This document shows, piece by piece, positions 63,894-64,000 of a DNA stretch of 64,000 nucleotides. The position numbers and the translations under genes are program-made. Under the pieces are notes generated by a model that ran no database searches, was not told the origin of the DNA, and worked only from the letters and a program-made list of their open reading frames with translations. Each line of letters starts with the position of its first letter. The first letter of the stretch is position 1. The stretch covers positions 62,001-126,000 of the forward strand of contig NZ_JAJUBC010000010.1 of the NCBI RefSeq assembly GCF_028683095.1, given 5' to 3'. Source of the stretch: Enterovibrio gelatinilyticus (GTDB taxonomy: Bacteria; Pseudomonadota; Gammaproteobacteria; Enterobacterales; Vibrionaceae).

Positions 63894-64000
63894 CTATTTC
63901 GATAGCCCTTCATCTATCAAGTATTGCTCCACTTGCCCGACGTAGTCGACTTTATACGAGTATTTGTCACTGTCATGCGCGGCAACAAGGTTAACGAGAA
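63894..64000 (-). CDS. C-terminal end of an unidentified protein (5' part outside window)
   Basis: A minus-strand frame enters from base 64000 and stops at TAG (63894-63896). It gives 34 residues ending VDYVGQVEQYLIDEGLSK. The segment is too short to identify; given its place beside waaA, an LPS or surface polysaccharide gene is likely. The stop just before a strong hairpin supports it as a real gene end. Confidence 0.5.
   Translation of the reverse strand, partial: LVNLVAAHDSDKYSYKVDYVGQVEQYLIDEGLSK

Overview
The window is a chromosomal segment of a gammaproteobacterium, most likely a member of the Vibrionaceae. SpoT, RpoZ, GreB, OmpR/EnvZ, RpmB/RpmG, Rph/PyrE and the waa genes are all close to enterobacterial and vibrio forms, and a complete Vibrio/Aeromonas-type lateral flagellar (laf) system is present. 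A clade such as Grimontia, Enterovibrio, Photobacterium or Salinivibrio would fit, but this is inference. I see no tRNA, rRNA, CRISPR array, integrase or insertion sequence.

Layout. (1) 1-10919, housekeeping: tex (partial), greB, divergent ompR-envZ, an orphan YtrA-type GntR regulator, then recG, trmH, spoT, rpoZ and gmk on the minus strand. (2) 11076-46624, the lateral flagellar cluster. It holds a minus-strand export and switch operon (fliMNPQR-flhBA), a divergent plus-strand operon (motY-lafK-fliEFGHIJ), minus-strand flgAMN, plus-strand flgBCDEFGHIJKL, and a late block: a flagellin-like LafW protein, flagellin lafA, fliD, fliS, a fliT-like chaperone gene, fliK, fliL, sigma-28 lafS and the stator lafT/lafU. 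(3) 46675-47853, fliB, a flagellin lysine N-methylase gene directly after the stator genes. (4) 48053-49892, a two-gene plasmid-type partition module (ParM actin plus an enlarged ParR-like partner) in the chromosome. (5) 49943-58616, housekeeping again: yicC, rph-pyrE with its attenuator, slmA, dut, coaBC, radC, rpmB-rpmG, a small membrane protein gene, mutM and coaD. (6) 58797-64000, LPS core assembly: two GT9 heptosyltransferase-family genes, a WaaE-type glycosyltransferase gene, kdkA, waaA and the end of one more gene.

How it fits together. LafK, a sigma-54 activator with a degenerate receiver, should switch on the middle genes. A near-consensus sigma-54 promoter lies just before flgB and fixes the flgB start. 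LafS and its anti-sigma factor FlgM would then control flagellin, cap and stator genes. The cluster lacks fliO, flhF/flhG and chemotaxis genes, so some functions are probably shared with a polar system elsewhere. The lateral FliM has no recognisable N-terminal CheY-binding peptide and FlgJ has no muramidase domain.

The most unusual parts are the chromosomal ParMR-like pair with a C-terminally extended ParR, the LafW protein that keeps flagellin D1 and C-terminal D0 features but has lost the N-terminal D0, and the pairing of FliB with a lysine-containing flagellin central domain. The 605-720 bp divergent region between fliM and motY carries nested inverted and direct repeats that look like an operator.
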